The notes under the pieces are model-generated. The model was not told the origin of the DNA, did not search any database, and saw only the letters and a list, made by a program, of their open reading frames with translations. Below, one piece after another: positions 8,206 through 16,790 of a stretch of 64,000 nucleotides of DNA. A program made the translations under genes and the position numbers. Each line of letters begins with the position of its first letter. Positions within the stretch are counted from its first letter, which is position 1. Origin of the DNA: Sphingomonas sp. Leaf20 (lineage in GTDB: Bacteria; Pseudomonadota; Alphaproteobacteria; Sphingomonadales; Sphingomonadaceae); assembly GCF_001421535.1 (NCBI RefSeq), contig NZ_LMKN01000009.1:125695-189694 (forward strand). Reading direction: 5' to 3'.

Positions 8206-9924
8206 TCAGGGTGTCGTGCGGATCAGCGTCGACAATGCCGCGTCGTCCCCGAGCAGGTGGATCTGGCCCGGCGCGGGACGTGCGGTGGTGCGGATCGACA
8301 GATCCTGCAGACGCGTCTCGTTGATCGCGGCGGCATTAGCGACCTCCACGCGCAATCGGCCGGGGTGACGCGTCACGGCCCGGATATTGGCGGATCCGCC
8401 CAGCGCCGCGCCAGCGTCTTCGGTGAGCAGGATCGTCGGCTCCATTGGCGCGCTCGGGGGGGGCGCCGTCGGAGCCACGGTTCCGCCGACCGCGAGCGCG
8501 TCGCGGATCTCGACTGCGACCACGTCGGCAATCGGGCCGAGCACGACCTGCAACGCGGCGTTCGAGGGCCGCAGGATGCCGCGTGCGCCGAGCGACTTCA
8601 AGGCTGCGTCGTCGACCGCGGACTGGTCGACGACGATCAACCGCAGGCGCGTCGTGCATGCGCTGACCGTCGTCAGATTGGCCCCGCCGCCCAGCGCCTG
8701 CGCGAACGCGGCACCGCGTCCGCCAGGTGCGACCGGCGCGGCTGCGACCGGCGCTTCGGCTTCGCGACCGGGCGTGGCGAGATCGAACTTGCGGATGAAG
8801 AAGCGGAACAACCCGTAATATAGCGCGAAATAGACCGCGCCGACGGGCAGCAGCAGCAGCGGCCGCGTCGCCTTGCCGAAGTTCAGCACATAGTCGAGCA
8901 ACCCGGCCGAAAAACCGAAGCCGAGCTTGACGCCGAGCGCGTTCATCAGCGCCATCGACAGTCCGGTCAGCACCGCGTGCACCGCGTAGAGCAGCGGCGC
9001 GAGGAACATGAAGCTGAACTCGATCGGCTCGGTTACGCCGGTGAGCGCCGATGTCAGCGCGAGGCTGAACAACATGCCGCCAACCGCCTTGCGGCGGTCG
9101 GGCAGTGCGGCGTGGTACATTGCGAGACAGGCGGCGGGCAGGCCGAACATCATCACCGGGAAGAACCCCGCCATGAACGCGCCCGCGTCGGGATCGCCCG
9201 CGAAGAAGCGGCGAAGGTCGCCGGTCGCGCCGTTGTAGTCGCCGGCGACGAACCAGACGATGTTGTTGACGAGGTGGTGCAGCCCCGTGACGAGCAACAG
9301 GCGGTTGAGCAGCCCGAACAGGAACAGCCCGATCGCGCCGCTGCCGCTGATCGCAAGGCTCAGCTGGTCGATGCCGGCGTTGAGGATCCCGAAGCCCATT
9401 CCGAACACCAGCGCGAGACCCAGACCCGCGACGCCGCTGACGATCGGGACGAACCGCCGCCCGCCGAAAAAGGCGAGATACTCGGGAAGCTTGATCGTCG
9501 AGAACCGGTTGTAGAGCAGCCCGCCCGCCAGCCCCGAAAGGATGCCGATCGGCACGTCGAGGCGTGCGATCGCCTTGGCCTTCCAGGCGGCGGCGACGAC
9601 GTCCGCCGTCGGTCCGCTCAGCCCGGCCACGACATCGGGGGCGACGACGAGGAATATCATCCCCGCTTCGGTGGCGACGAGGAAGCAGACCACGCCCGCG
9701 AGGCACGCAGCGCCATTGCCGTCACGCGCGAAACCGGTGGCGACGCCGATCGCGAACAGCAGACCGAGATGCGAGAAGATCGCGTTGCCCGCCGCGCTGA
9801 CGAACGCGATGTCGAGCAGATCGGGCTGGCCCAGGCGGAGCAGCAGCCCTGCGATCGGCAGGACCGCGATCGGCAGCATGAGCGCACGGCCGAGGGGCTG
9901 CAGCGCTTCGAGGATCGACTTCAT
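8206..9924 (-). CDS. nagE: GlcNAc-type PTS permease, EIIC-EIIB plus degenerate second EIIB
   Basis: Inner-membrane phosphotransferase permease that would import N-acetylglucosamine as GlcNAc-6-phosphate. The 572-aa protein has an EIIC membrane domain (about residues 5-380) with conserved GLHHLVN and TGVTEPIEF motifs of the glucose/GlcNAc class. It is followed by an EIIB domain (about 405-478) whose phosphoryl-accepting Cys423 sits in SACTTRLRL. After a Pro/Ala linker a second EIIB-like domain (about 504-568) aligns well but has His520 in place of the cysteine. The ATG overlaps the upstream EIIA-HPr-EI stop as ATGA, so the PTS components are coupled. A longer frame start upstream lies inside that gene and is rejected. 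Specificity for GlcNAc follows from nagA and nagB-II in the same operon. Confidence 0.9.
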   Translation of the reverse strand: MKSILEALQPLGRALMLPIAVLPIAGLLLRLGQPDLLDIAFVSAAGNAIFSHLGLLFAIGVATGFARDGNGAACLAGVVCFLVATEAGMIFLVVAPDVVAGLSGPTADVVAAAWKAKAIARLDVPIGILSGLAGGLLYNRFSTIKLPEYLAFFGGRRFVPIVSGVAGLGLALVFGMGFGILNAGIDQLSLAISGSGAIGLFLFGLLNRLLLVTGLHHLVNNIVWFVAGDYNGATGDLRRFFAGDPDAGAFMAGFFPVMMFGLPAACLAMYHAALPDRRKAVGGMLFSLALTSALTGVTEPIEFSFMFLAPLLYAVHAVLTGLSMALMNALGVKLGFGFSAGLLDYVLNFGKATRPLLLLPVGAVYFALYYGLFRFFIRKFDLATPGREAEAPVAAAPVAPGGRGAAFAQALGGGANLTTVSACTTRLRLIVVDQSAVDDAALKSLGARGILRPSNAALQVVLGPIADVVAVEIRDALAVGGTVAPTAPPPSAPMEPTILLTEDAGAALGGSANIRAVTRHPGRLRVEVANAAAINETRLQDLSIRTTARPAPGQIHLLGDDAALSTLIRTTP

Positions 9925-12413
9925 GCGGCAAACTCCCGGGCGAGGCTTCGAACTTCGGCAGCCGAGGCGCACGCTAACGCCCTGGCGGCATGTGCGCGGC
10001 AGGTGTCGAGCGCGAGCGTGCGCACCAGCGCCTTCACCTCGGGTATGATCGCCGGCGACGACGAGAGCTCGGTCACGCCAAGCCCGATGAGGATCGGTAC
10101 CGCGGCAAGATCCGAGGCGAGACCGCCGCAAACGCCGGTCCAGCGATCATGTCGCGCGCCGCCTTCGCAGGTTTGTGCGATGAGGCGCAGCACGGCAGGG
10201 TGGAGGCCGTCGATCCCGGCGGCGACGGCGGGATTTCCGCGGTCCATCGCCAGCGCATATTGGGTCAGGTCGTTGGTCCCGATCGACAGGAAGTCGGCTT
10301 CCGCGGCGATCAGGTCGGCGGTGACGGCCGCGGCGGGCGTCTCGATCATCACGCCGACCGCGACGCGCTCGGGAAGACCGAGCTCGCCAGCGATCCGGTC
10401 GACCACGTCACGTACCGCGCGCAGTTCGTCGCGGCTGGCGATCATCGGCACCATGATCCGGCACTGGCCGACCGGGCGGACCGACAGGATCGCGCGGACC
10501 TGGTCCTCGAGCAATTGCGGATAGGCCAGCCCGACACGGATCCCGCGAAGCCCGAGTGCAGGATTTTCCTCCGCCGCCATGGGCAGATAGGGTGCAGGTT
10601 TGTCGCCGCCGATATCGAGCAGCCGGACGATCAGCGGGCGCCCGTCGAGCATGTCGGCAATCGCCTGGTAGTCGGCGGTCTGTTCGGCAACGGTCGGCGC
10701 GGAGTCGCGCTCGAGGAACAGGAATTCGGTGCGGAGGAGCCCGGATCCTTCGGCGCCATTGTCGACTGCGAGCCGGGCATCGCCGATCGCGCCGAGATTG
10801 GCGAAGGCCTCGATCCGCGTGCCGTCCGCCATCCGGCACTCGTCGCCGGCGCGCGCGAGCATGTCGGCACGGCGCATGTCGGCCTGGACGAGCCGGACAC
10901 GCGCGGCGCCCAGCGTGTCGGCATCGGGATCGACCCGGATCAACGCATCGGTCGCCTCGAGAATGACGGACGTGCCGTCGGCGACGGCGGAGAGTGCGGG
11001 GCCGACCGCGACGAGCGCGGGCAGTCCGATCGTCGCGGCGAGGATCGCGACATGCGACGTCGGGCCGCCGCGCGCGACGCAGATGCCGACCACGGTCGAC
11101 CGATCGAGCGCAAGCACATCCGACGGAAGCAGATCGTCGGCGAGAAGGATGGTGTCGGCGGGGACGCGTATCGTCGCGTCCTCTACCCCCGTAATCACGC
11201 CGAGCAGCCGCCGTTCGAGGTCGAGCATGTCGTCCGCGCGCTCGGCAAGTCGCTGATCCGCGCTCCCGCGCAGGCCCTCGGCGAGCGGGCGGATCGTCGC
11301 GCGCCATGCATGGCCGGCACTCTGGCCGCTGGCGATGCGCGCGTGCGTTCCCTCGAGCAGCATAGGATCATCGAGCAGCGCCGCATGCGCCGCGACGATC
11401 GCCTGTTCCGCACCGCGCGCGTGGCGAGCCTGGTCCGCGAGCCTTGCCGCCAGCGTGGCGAGTGCTGCGGTGAAGCGTTCCTGCTCGACCGCGATCCCTT
11501 CCCCCTGTTCTGGAACGGTTATCTCGGCGTGCCGGAACCACCGTGCCTGGCCGATCGCAAGTCCCGGGGCCGCGGTGACGCCGAGCAACGCGCCGTCGAT
11601 CGTGGGGCGTGTGGCGGCGGCGGGCGCCGGGGTACGCGGTGTCTCGATCGGCTCGTCCATCCCGCCGAGGATCAGGTCGGCGATCGCGGCGATCGCGGTC
11701 GCGGCATCGGGGCCCTGCCCGGTCAGCGTGATCGAATCATCGTGGCGGACGCCGAGCGATAACAGGCCGATCGGGCTGCGCAGGTCGGCGGTCTTGTCAT
11801 GGCATTCGATTCTGATGCTGCTTGCAAACGTCTTCGCCAACTCGCCGAGCCGGGCGGCAGGACGCGCGTGGATGCCGTGCGGCAGCGGAACGGCAAACGT
11901 CCGGGTGAGGACTTCGCCCGCGGTCTGCGCGGCTGGCTGGCGACCGACCGGCGCGATCGGCAGGATCGTCATCAGCGGCGTGCCGATTTCGACGCGCTGA
12001 TCGGTCGTGCGCGTGGTGATGGCAAATCGCTCGGGATTGATCACGATGATCGGCGTCACGACCGCCCGCGACTCGCGAACCAGCAGGTCGAGATCGAACC
12101 CGATCAGCAGGTCGCCGGTCGCGACGGTGTCCCCCACCGCGACGCGCGGGGTGAAGCCGCGTCCACCCAGCGCAACGGTATCAAGGCCGATATGGATGAG
12201 GATCTCGGCACCGTCGCGCGTCCGCAGCGTGATCGCGTGGTTCGTATCGAGCAGCGTCAGGACCGTCGCGTCGCACGGCGCATACAGACCGTCGCCGGTC
12301 GGATCGATCGCGACGCCGTCTCCCAGCATCGCCTCCGCAAACACCGCGTCGGGCACCTGCGACACGGGTAATGCCCAACCCTGCATCGGCGCGCTCAGGA
12401 TGATGGGAGCCAT
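9921..12413 (-). CDS. nagF: PTS multiphosphoryl transfer protein EIIA-HPr-EI
   Basis: Cytoplasmic phosphorelay protein carrying phosphate from phosphoenolpyruvate to the GlcNAc permease. The 830-aa chain holds three modules. A glucose-type EIIA (about 1-150) has the phosphorylated His74 in IHIGLD and the accessory His59. HPr (about 170-250) has His182 in HGIHARPA. Enzyme I (about 275-825) has active His454 in GGPTSHVAI and the C-terminal PEP-binding barrel. This EIIA-HPr-EI order in one protein matches the NagF type known in Pseudomonas and other proteobacteria. It overlaps nagE by 4 nt and lies 46 nt downstream of nagA, so it belongs to the minus-strand nag operon. Confidence 0.92.
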   Translation of the reverse strand: MAPIILSAPMQGWALPVSQVPDAVFAEAMLGDGVAIDPTGDGLYAPCDATVLTLLDTNHAITLRTRDGAEILIHIGLDTVALGGRGFTPRVAVGDTVATGDLLIGFDLDLLVRESRAVVTPIIVINPERFAITTRTTDQRVEIGTPLMTILPIAPVGRQPAAQTAGEVLTRTFAVPLPHGIHARPAARLGELAKTFASSIRIECHDKTADLRSPIGLLSLGVRHDDSITLTGQGPDAATAIAAIADLILGGMDEPIETPRTPAPAAATRPTIDGALLGVTAAPGLAIGQARWFRHAEITVPEQGEGIAVEQERFTAALATLAARLADQARHARGAEQAIVAAHAALLDDPMLLEGTHARIASGQSAGHAWRATIRPLAEGLRGSADQRLAERADDMLDLERRLLGVITGVEDATIRVPADTILLADDLLPSDVLALDRSTVVGICVARGGPTSHVAILAATIGLPALVAVGPALSAVADGTSVILEATDALIRVDPDADTLGAARVRLVQADMRRADMLARAGDECRMADGTRIEAFANLGAIGDARLAVDNGAEGSGLLRTEFLFLERDSAPTVAEQTADYQAIADMLDGRPLIVRLLDIGGDKPAPYLPMAAEENPALGLRGIRVGLAYPQLLEDQVRAILSVRPVGQCRIMVPMIASRDELRAVRDVVDRIAGELGLPERVAVGVMIETPAAAVTADLIAAEADFLSIGTNDLTQYALAMDRGNPAVAAGIDGLHPAVLRLIAQTCEGGARHDRWTGVCGGLASDLAAVPILIGLGVTELSSSPAIIPEVKALVRTLALDTCRAHAARALACASAAEVRSLAREFAA

Positions 12414-12459
12414 ATGGTCGTCCTTGGTTTGCGAGTGCGGGTGCAGTGCAGGCGGCGGA

Positions 12460-13608
12460 TCAGGCGGAGGCGATGCCGCCGATCCAGGTCCCTGCGGGTT
12501 GAAGCTCGCGCGTCAGACGAACCCAGTCGGCGCGCAGGCCCGGTGCGAGCGCGCCGCGATCGCGCTCGAGCCCGAGAAAGGCCGCGGGATAGGTCGCAGC
12601 CATCGCCGCGGCCTTTTCGGGGGGCAGGGCGAGCCGTTCCACGCTGTTGCGGACGGCACCCGCCATATCGAGATCGGACCCCGCGAGCGTACCGTCGGCG
12701 CCGACGCAGCGGCCACCCTCGACGCGGATCTCGCGGCCCTGCAGCAGGAACGCCTTGTCGACCGCACCCACGCACGGCATCGCATCCGACACCAGCATGA
12801 AGCGGTCGTGCGGGCGCGCGCGCAGGGCGATGCGCAGCGCGGCGTCGTCGACGTGGAAGCCGTCGACGATGATCCCGCAATAGACGCCCTGGTCGTCGAT
12901 CGCCGCACCGACGACACCCGGCGCGCGGTGGACGAGCGGCGACATCGCGTTGAACAGATGCGTGATGCCGGTGATCCCCGCCGCGATCGCCGTGGCGGCA
13001 ACGTCGTAACTCGCGTCGCTATGTCCGATGCTGACGAGGACGCCGGCCGCGGTCAGTGCCGCGATCTGCGCCGTCGTGACGCGCTCGGGGGCGAGCGTCA
13101 GCATCACCTTGCCGCGGCGCGGGCGCGTCAGCAGCGCGAGCAGCTCGTCGTCGAGATCCTGGAAGCGCGTGGGATCGTGAATGCCCTTGCGCGCGGCGCT
13201 GATGACCGGGCCCTCGACATGGATTCCGACGAGACCCGGTACGCCCGCGTCGATCGCTGCATCGACCGCATCGAGCGCGCGGGCGATGACGTCGGGGGTG
13301 TCGCTGATCAGCGTGACCATGAACGCGGTGGTGCCGAAGGGGGCGTGCGCGGCGCCGATCGCGGCGATGCCCTCGACCGTGGTGGCGTCGTTGAACAGCA
13401 CGCCGCCGCCGCCATTGACCTGCGTATCGACGAATCCCGGCATGATCCAGCCGCCGTCGAGATCGACGGTTTCGGCGTTGGACGCGGGGTCGGAATCGAC
13501 GCCCGCCTCGACGCTGGCGATCCGGTCGCCCTCGATCCGCAGTGTCGCGTCGGTCAGGACGGCATCCGGTGTGACGATATGGCCGTTGCGAAACCGGAAA
13601 GTCGTCAT
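12460..13608 (-). CDS. nagA: N-acetylglucosamine-6-phosphate deacetylase
   Basis: Converts GlcNAc-6-phosphate to glucosamine-6-phosphate plus acetate in the cytoplasm. At 382 aa it has the usual family length. Visible signatures of this amidohydrolase are PGFVDTQVNGGGG near the N-terminus, HVEGP (metal-ligand Glu), the histidines in SIGHSDA and THLFNAM, the VDGFHV segment and the catalytic Asp in LVSDAM. Its ATG overlaps the upstream nagB-II stop (ATGA). The acetate it releases could feed the acetyl-CoA synthetase encoded later in the window. Confidence 0.95.
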   Translation of the reverse strand: MTTFRFRNGHIVTPDAVLTDATLRIEGDRIASVEAGVDSDPASNAETVDLDGGWIMPGFVDTQVNGGGGVLFNDATTVEGIAAIGAAHAPFGTTAFMVTLISDTPDVIARALDAVDAAIDAGVPGLVGIHVEGPVISAARKGIHDPTRFQDLDDELLALLTRPRRGKVMLTLAPERVTTAQIAALTAAGVLVSIGHSDASYDVAATAIAAGITGITHLFNAMSPLVHRAPGVVGAAIDDQGVYCGIIVDGFHVDDAALRIALRARPHDRFMLVSDAMPCVGAVDKAFLLQGREIRVEGGRCVGADGTLAGSDLDMAGAVRNSVERLALPPEKAAAMAATYPAAFLGLERDRGALAPGLRADWVRLTRELQPAGTWIGGIASA

Positions 13609-14720
13609 AGCGTGCAGGTGACCTTGGCAAGATGCGAAGGCGCGTCCGGGTTGAACCCGCGCGCCACGGAAAGGGCGTTGACCAGCTTGTAGAAGCTCTG
13701 GACCATGAGGATCGGCTCGATCGTTGGATGCGCGACGAGCGCGGGCAGGACGGAGTCGCCGTGACGGCCATCGAGGCGTGCGTCGGCGATCAACACGTGC
13801 GCACCGCGTCCCGCGAATTCCGCAGCGGCCTCGCGCACGCCGTCGCCGGCGGCGTCGGACGTGGCGAGCGCCAGCAGCGGGAAGCCGTCCTGGACAAGCT
13901 GCATCGGCCCGTGGCGCACCTCGGCGGAGCTGAACGATTCCGCATGCAGCGCGCAGGTTTCCTTCATCTTCAACGCCGCCTCGTTGGCGATGCCGAACCC
14001 GGGACCGCGCGCGATCACGAACAGGTTCGTCGCCGTCTGCAGCGGCGCGACCGCAGCCGACCAGTCGAGATCCCAGGCCCGCGCGAGATCCGCGGGCAGG
14101 GCGGCGACGGCGGTGCGCATCGCATCGTCATCCGACCATTCGGCGGTGATCGCAGCCAGTGCGGCAAGCGCGCAGATATAGGACTTGGTCGCTGCGACCG
14201 ACCGCTCGGGCCCTGCCTTCAGGGCGATCAGCGTGTCGGCGGCTTCGGCGAGCGGCGAGCTTTCGTCGTTAACGAGCGCGACGACATGCGCACCCGCCTG
14301 TTTGTAGGCCGCCACGGTCGCCAGCAGGTCCGGGCTGCGGCCGCTCTGCGAGATCGCGATGCACAGCGTGTTGGCGGCGCTGAGCTTTGCATCATAGAGC
14401 GAGACGACCGAGGGGGCCGTCGCCGCGACGGGGACGCCGGTCTTTGTCCAGATCAGGTATTTGCCGTAGACCGCTGCATGGTCGGACGAACCGCGCGCGC
14501 ACGTGACGACAACGGCGGGGGGCGCCGCGCGCAGTCGCGCTCCCAGCGCTGCGATCGTATCCGCGTTGGCGGCGAGAAGACGCGCGACCGCCTCGCTCGA
14601 TTCGGCGGCCTCGCGGAACATCAGCGTCGCCTCGGTCGCGTTCGTCGACAGCGGTGCGCCGCCGTCGGACGTGCGCGGTGCGGGATCGGGAAGGGTCTCG
14701 GTCATGGCGGCTCGCTTCAT
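13605..14720 (-). CDS. SIS-domain glucosamine-6-phosphate deaminase, NagB-II type
   Basis: Likely isomerises and deaminates glucosamine-6-phosphate to fructose-6-phosphate and ammonia, completing the GlcNAc route. The protein has two tandem SIS (sugar isomerase) domains: the first with CARGSSDHA and SQSGRSPDLL, the second with ARGPGFGIANEAALKMKE and SAEVRHGPMQL. There is no glutaminase domain, which separates it from GlmS. Two starts are possible: ATG 14720 (371 aa) and ATG 14705 (366 aa); neither has a strong ribosome site, and I list the longer. It is first in the nagB-II/nagA/nagF/nagE transcript, just downstream of a TTGGTATT word. The alternative, an AgaS-type enzyme for galactosamine-6-phosphate, is less likely next to nagA. 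Confidence 0.87.
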   Translation of the reverse strand: MKRAAMTETLPDPAPRTSDGGAPLSTNATEATLMFREAAESSEAVARLLAANADTIAALGARLRAAPPAVVVTCARGSSDHAAVYGKYLIWTKTGVPVAATAPSVVSLYDAKLSAANTLCIAISQSGRSPDLLATVAAYKQAGAHVVALVNDESSPLAEAADTLIALKAGPERSVAATKSYICALAALAAITAEWSDDDAMRTAVAALPADLARAWDLDWSAAVAPLQTATNLFVIARGPGFGIANEAALKMKETCALHAESFSSAEVRHGPMQLVQDGFPLLALATSDAAGDGVREAAAEFAGRGAHVLIADARLDGRHGDSVLPALVAHPTIEPILMVQSFYKLVNALSVARGFNPDAPSHLAKVTCTL

Positions 14721-14784
14721 GGGGTCGCGTGATGCGGTTGCAGGGCGACGCGGGCATGCGTCGCCACGCACTCTCGCCCTGCGT

Positions 14785-14802
14785 AAGTTATAGATTGGTA
14801 TT
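14785..14802 (-). promoter_or_regulatory. Candidate promoter/operator of the nag operon
   Basis: The 84-bp gap between cutC and the SIS gene contains TAGATTGGTATT (14791-14802, plus strand). Eleven of its bases match the word at 4350-4360 in the opposite orientation. On the minus strand a TATAAC -10-like element overlaps it, about 70 nt before the SIS start. A repressor bound here would block the operon. No convincing -35 is visible. Confidence 0.45.
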
Positions 14803-14804
14803 GT

Positions 14805-15563
14805 TCAAGCGTTGGAATGTGCAAGGCGGGTAGCGAGGTCGCGGATCCGCCCGCGGCTGGTCCGGCTGGTCTGCGTCGAGGCAAACCCGAACCGGACGAG
14901 GGCAGGGTCCTGGTCCTGATCACAGGGATGCCGGCACGAGGCGTGAACCTCGCCGACGCCGGTCGCAAGGATTGCGGGAAGCGTGTCGATCGACACGCCG
15001 CTCCCGACGAGGATGCCGATGCGACCGGCGGCGCGGTGATGGAGCATCGCAATCGCGGCGACTCCGTCGACAGCCTTCGGCGCCCCGCCCGAGGTGAGCA
15101 CGCGATCGAACCCCAGCGTGACGGCGGTGTCGAGCGCCGCGGCGAGATCGGGAACGAGATCGAACGCGCGGTGAAGCGTCAGCGACAGGTCGCGCCCGCG
15201 TGCCTTGCCGAGCAGGCGGGCATGCGCGATCAGTTCGCCGAGCACCGCTGCGTCAAGCGTGCCATCGACGTTGGCCGCGCCGATCACGACGCCGGCGAGC
15301 CCCGCCTCGGCCGCGGTCGTGATGTCATCGGCGATCATCGCGGATTCGCGCGGTGTGTAGACGAAGCCCCCCTCGCGCGGTCGGGACAGCAGATGAACGG
15401 GCAGCGCGGCGGACGCGGCGGCGCGGATGAGCGAGGCTGCGGGAGTCAGCCCGCCAACGGCCAATGCCGTGCAGAGTTCGATCCGATCCGCGCCCCCGGC
15501 AACGGCGGCGTCGACGCCATCGAGATCCTCGACGCATATCTCCAGCGTCCTGATGCGTGGCAT
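14805..15563 (-). CDS. cutC: CutC-family TIM-barrel protein
   Basis: Member of the CutC family, first described as copper-homeostasis proteins; the biochemical function is not established. The 252-aa protein shows the family's barrel motifs: LEICVEDLDG at the N-terminus, GADRIELC, GGLTPAASL, RPREGGFVYT, VIGAANVDGTLD, LTLHRAFD, DRVLTSGG and VGSGVS. The ATG at 15563 lies 8 nt after the stop of the glycosylasparaginase-type gene, so they share a transcript; the longer upstream frame overlaps that gene and is rejected. No copper-related gene is nearby. Its place between an asparaginyl-glycan hydrolase and the GlcNAc operon argues for a role in glycan breakdown, which is inference. Confidence 0.88.
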   Translation of the reverse strand: MPRIRTLEICVEDLDGVDAAVAGGADRIELCTALAVGGLTPAASLIRAAASAALPVHLLSRPREGGFVYTPRESAMIADDITTAAEAGLAGVVIGAANVDGTLDAAVLGELIAHARLLGKARGRDLSLTLHRAFDLVPDLAAALDTAVTLGFDRVLTSGGAPKAVDGVAAIAMLHHRAAGRIGILVGSGVSIDTLPAILATGVGEVHASCRHPCDQDQDPALVRFGFASTQTSRTSRGRIRDLATRLAHSNA

Positions 15564-15571
15564 GACCCGCG

Positions 15572-16588
15572 TCAGGCCTTGAACAGTGACGGCGCGGTCA
15601 GGACCGTGGTGCGTCCGTTCGGGTCGGTCACCGCATAGGTAAAGCCGGGCAGGAGGCAGAAGGCGCCGACGCGGCCCTTCGGGTCGAGGGCGAGAAAGCC
15701 GACTTGGACACCGCGGATCGCGTCGCCGCGCAGCTTGGCGATGTGCCGGACGACCTCTTCGCACGCTTTTTGCGGCGAAGCGCCGGACCGCATCGACGCG
15801 ACCACGCGGGCGGACCCCGCGACGCGCGTCACCTCTTCGCCCAGCCCGGTCGACGTCGCGCCACCGACTCCCGCCTCGACGTACAGGCCGGAACCCACTT
15901 GCGGCGAGTCGCCGACCCGGCCACGCATTTTGAACGCCATGCCCGAGGTGGTGCAGGCGCCCGCGAGCCGTCCGCCGGTCGAGCGCATCAGCAGGCCGAT
16001 CGTATCGTGATCGAGCGCGCCACCGGGCGTCCGGTCGACGCGGTTCTCGCTATTGGCTTCGGGTTTGTAGTGCGCGGTGGTGAGCCAGTCGCGCCATGCC
16101 TTTTCCGATTCCGGGGTCAGCAAGTTCTGTTTCGGAAAGCCCTGGTCCCGCGCGAAGCGAGTGGCGCCCTCGCCGACGAGGAAGGTGTGCGGGGTTCGCT
16201 CCATCACCCGGCGCGCGACCGAGACTGCGTGTATCGTGTCCTCGAGTGCCGCGACGGCGCCGACGCCGCCGGCATCGTCCATGATCACGGCATCGAGCGT
16301 GACGTGCCCGTCGCGGTCGGGATAACCGGAATAGCCGACGCTATGATTGGCGGGGTCGGCCTCGGGCACCATCGCGCCCGCCTCAACCGAGTCGATCAGC
16401 GATCCGCCGGCGCGAAGCCTGGCATAGGCGGCAGCGTTGGCCGCAGCGCCAAAATCCCACGTCGATACGATCAGCGCGCCGGCGCCGTCCGCCGATCCAG
16501 CCGCGAAGGCTTTCGCACCGCTGGTCGCGGACGCGGTCAGAGGCAGTGCGATGCCCAGCCCGCCCAATACCGATCGTCTCGTCGTCAT
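15572..16588 (-). CDS. Tat-exported Ntn-hydrolase, glycosylasparaginase type
   Basis: Predicted to cleave the GlcNAc-Asn bond left after proteolysis and trimming of N-glycoproteins, giving GlcNAc and aspartate; the related isoaspartyl peptidase/asparaginase activity is the alternative. The 338-aa precursor begins MTTRRSVLGG, a twin-arginine signal, so it acts in the periplasm. The N-terminal nucleophile after self-cleavage would be Thr196 in HDTIGLL; upstream motifs NHSVGYSGYPDRDG and TLDAVIMD and the downstream GDSPQVGSG and GGATSTGLGE are typical of the glycosylasparaginase branch. A GTG at 16600 is an alternative start 12 nt upstream. It is divergent from the TonB-dependent receptor across a region holding a nag-box-like repeat and leads cutC. 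Confidence 0.85.
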   Translation of the reverse strand: MTTRRSVLGGLGIALPLTASATSGAKAFAAGSADGAGALIVSTWDFGAAANAAAYARLRAGGSLIDSVEAGAMVPEADPANHSVGYSGYPDRDGHVTLDAVIMDDAGGVGAVAALEDTIHAVSVARRVMERTPHTFLVGEGATRFARDQGFPKQNLLTPESEKAWRDWLTTAHYKPEANSENRVDRTPGGALDHDTIGLLMRSTGGRLAGACTTSGMAFKMRGRVGDSPQVGSGLYVEAGVGGATSTGLGEEVTRVAGSARVVASMRSGASPQKACEEVVRHIAKLRGDAIRGVQVGFLALDPKGRVGAFCLLPGFTYAVTDPNGRTTVLTAPSLFKA

Positions 16589-16691
16589 GCCTACCCCCAC
16601 AACCTGCCCCTGCGTCCATGCCTATCGACTTTCGAAGACAAGGACCAGAGGTATGGTACGTTTGTCACATGATCATATAAATGTAGTCGAG

Positions 16692-16709
16692 TGGTATTAT
16701 CTAGGTATT
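16692..16709 (+). promoter_or_regulatory. Nag-box-like direct repeat upstream of the receptor
   Basis: TGGTATT-ATCT-AGGTATT is a direct repeat of two 7-mers with one mismatch and a 4-nt spacer, between the divergent glycosylasparaginase and TonB-dependent receptor genes, ending 81 nt before the receptor ATG. As I recall, the GntR regulator NagQ of Xanthomonas recognises a TGGTATT-N4-TGGTATT repeat before GlcNAc genes. The local sequence is AT-rich compared with the genes around it, as expected of a control region. Confidence 0.6.
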
Positions 16710-16790
16710 GACTGGACAGTGTTTATGACCAAAACCCGTAAGCGGAGATGGATGCAGGCAGAAGCTGCATCCCTGTAAAAGGGGTTGAGT

